A stretch of 64,000 bases of DNA from NCBI GenBank assembly GCA_963729875.1, contig CAVSPR010000005.1, positions 186,001 to 250,000 of the forward strand, read 5' to 3'. Shown here piece by piece: positions 63,808 through 64,000 of the stretch. The DNA comes from DATBSL01 sp963729875 (GTDB lineage Bacteria > Acidobacteriota > Vicinamibacteria > Fen-336). Positions within the stretch are counted from its first letter, which is position 1; the number at the start of each line of letters is the position of its first letter. The notes below the pieces were generated by a model that saw nothing but the letters and a program-made list of their open reading frames with translations, was not told where the DNA came from and made no database searches. A program made the translations under genes and the position numbers.

Positions 63808-64000
63808 GGCTCCTCCTCGGCCAGCGCGAACAGGATCGCGAGGACGATCCCGAGGACGACGAGGTAGACCCCCGCGTCGAACACCACCGGGGAGCCGACC
63901 TTGCCCAGCACCGGCAGGGGCGCCTTCAGCCACAGCCCGGTCATGTACGGCCAGGAGCGCAGGAGGGGAGGGACCCCGGAGGCGAGCGCCACGAAGAGGC
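63804..64000 (-). CDS. mnhB: Mrp Na+/H+ antiporter subunit B, 5' end outside window
   Basis: The last about 65 residues of a MnhB-domain protein: VGSPVVFDAGVYLVVLGIVLAILFAL. In many species MnhB is separate, in others it is fused to MnhA; which applies cannot be seen as the gene continues past base 64000. The stop at 63804 overlaps the mnhC start. Confidence 0.85.
   Translation of the reverse strand, partial: LFVALASGVPPLLRSWPYMTGLWLKAPLPVLGKVGSPVVFDAGVYLVVLGIVLAILFALAEEEP

Overview
This window is GC-rich (roughly 70% by eye), densely packed bacterial chromosome. No rRNA, tRNA, CRISPR array or insertion sequence was seen. Gene content suggests an Acidobacteriota-like organism. It has a PadR regulator paired with a permease-prefix membrane protein, a Ser/Thr kinase with an N-terminal Cys pair and a polytopic C-terminus, a Qrc/NrfD-type respiratory complex, a Na+-translocating decarboxylase and an Mrp antiporter. 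The phylum call is inference; there is no phylogenetic marker in the window.

Layout. 1-3182 (minus): transhydrogenase pntAB-pntB, a class II aldolase and two small membrane proteins. 3263-7228: universal stress protein, FabH read through from an SDR/DUF2867 protein, OmpA-like lipid-envelope protein. 7243-15013: GH172 enzyme, a tight thioesterase/YkgJ/purE/epimerase run, lactonase, MgtC-type membrane protein, coiled-coil protein, ATP-grasp enzyme. 15050-27182: a xylose/xylan locus (NhaR-like LysR, xylB, xylA, GPH transporter, GH10 xylanase, beta-helix protein, GH3) containing several gene stubs. 27201-33998: CmpX-like membrane protein, a three-gene glucosyl/mannosyl-glycerate-type solute cluster, a CPA2 antiporter and an unknown protein. 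34005-37533: Na+-pumping acyl-CoA decarboxylase operon. 37584-42930: carboxylesterase, then a heme-sensor kinase / archaemetzincin / NtrC-type regulator operon. 43039-52049: Fic protein with palindromic sites, PadR operon, PIG-L deacetylase, Gfo/Idh dehydrogenase, Ser/Thr kinase, DUF2785 protein. 52063-58748: Qrc-like quinone-cytochrome complex bracketed by two GcvH-like proteins that lack the lipoyl lysine. 58999-60827: exchanger stub, dgkA and a Ca/Na exchanger. 60897-64000: mnhG-F-E-D-C-B, running off the window.

How the genes fit together. The xylan locus gives a plausible route: extracellular GH10, a GPH symporter, GH3, XylA and XylB. Sodium/proton themes recur (decarboxylase pump, Mrp antiporter, CPA2 antiporter, NhaR-like regulator, Mrp-adjacent exchanger). 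A compatible-solute cluster fits osmotic stress. The Qrc-like complex and the heme-sensor operon point to a c-type-cytochrome-based respiratory chain.

Quality caveat. About 18 frame breaks fall inside otherwise well-conserved genes (xylA, xylB, GH3, gpgS-like, CPA2, Fic, Qrc subunits, mnhD). Most look like single inserted bases. That pattern fits uncorrected sequencing indels better than true decay. The xylan region also shows gene stubs that simple indels cannot explain.
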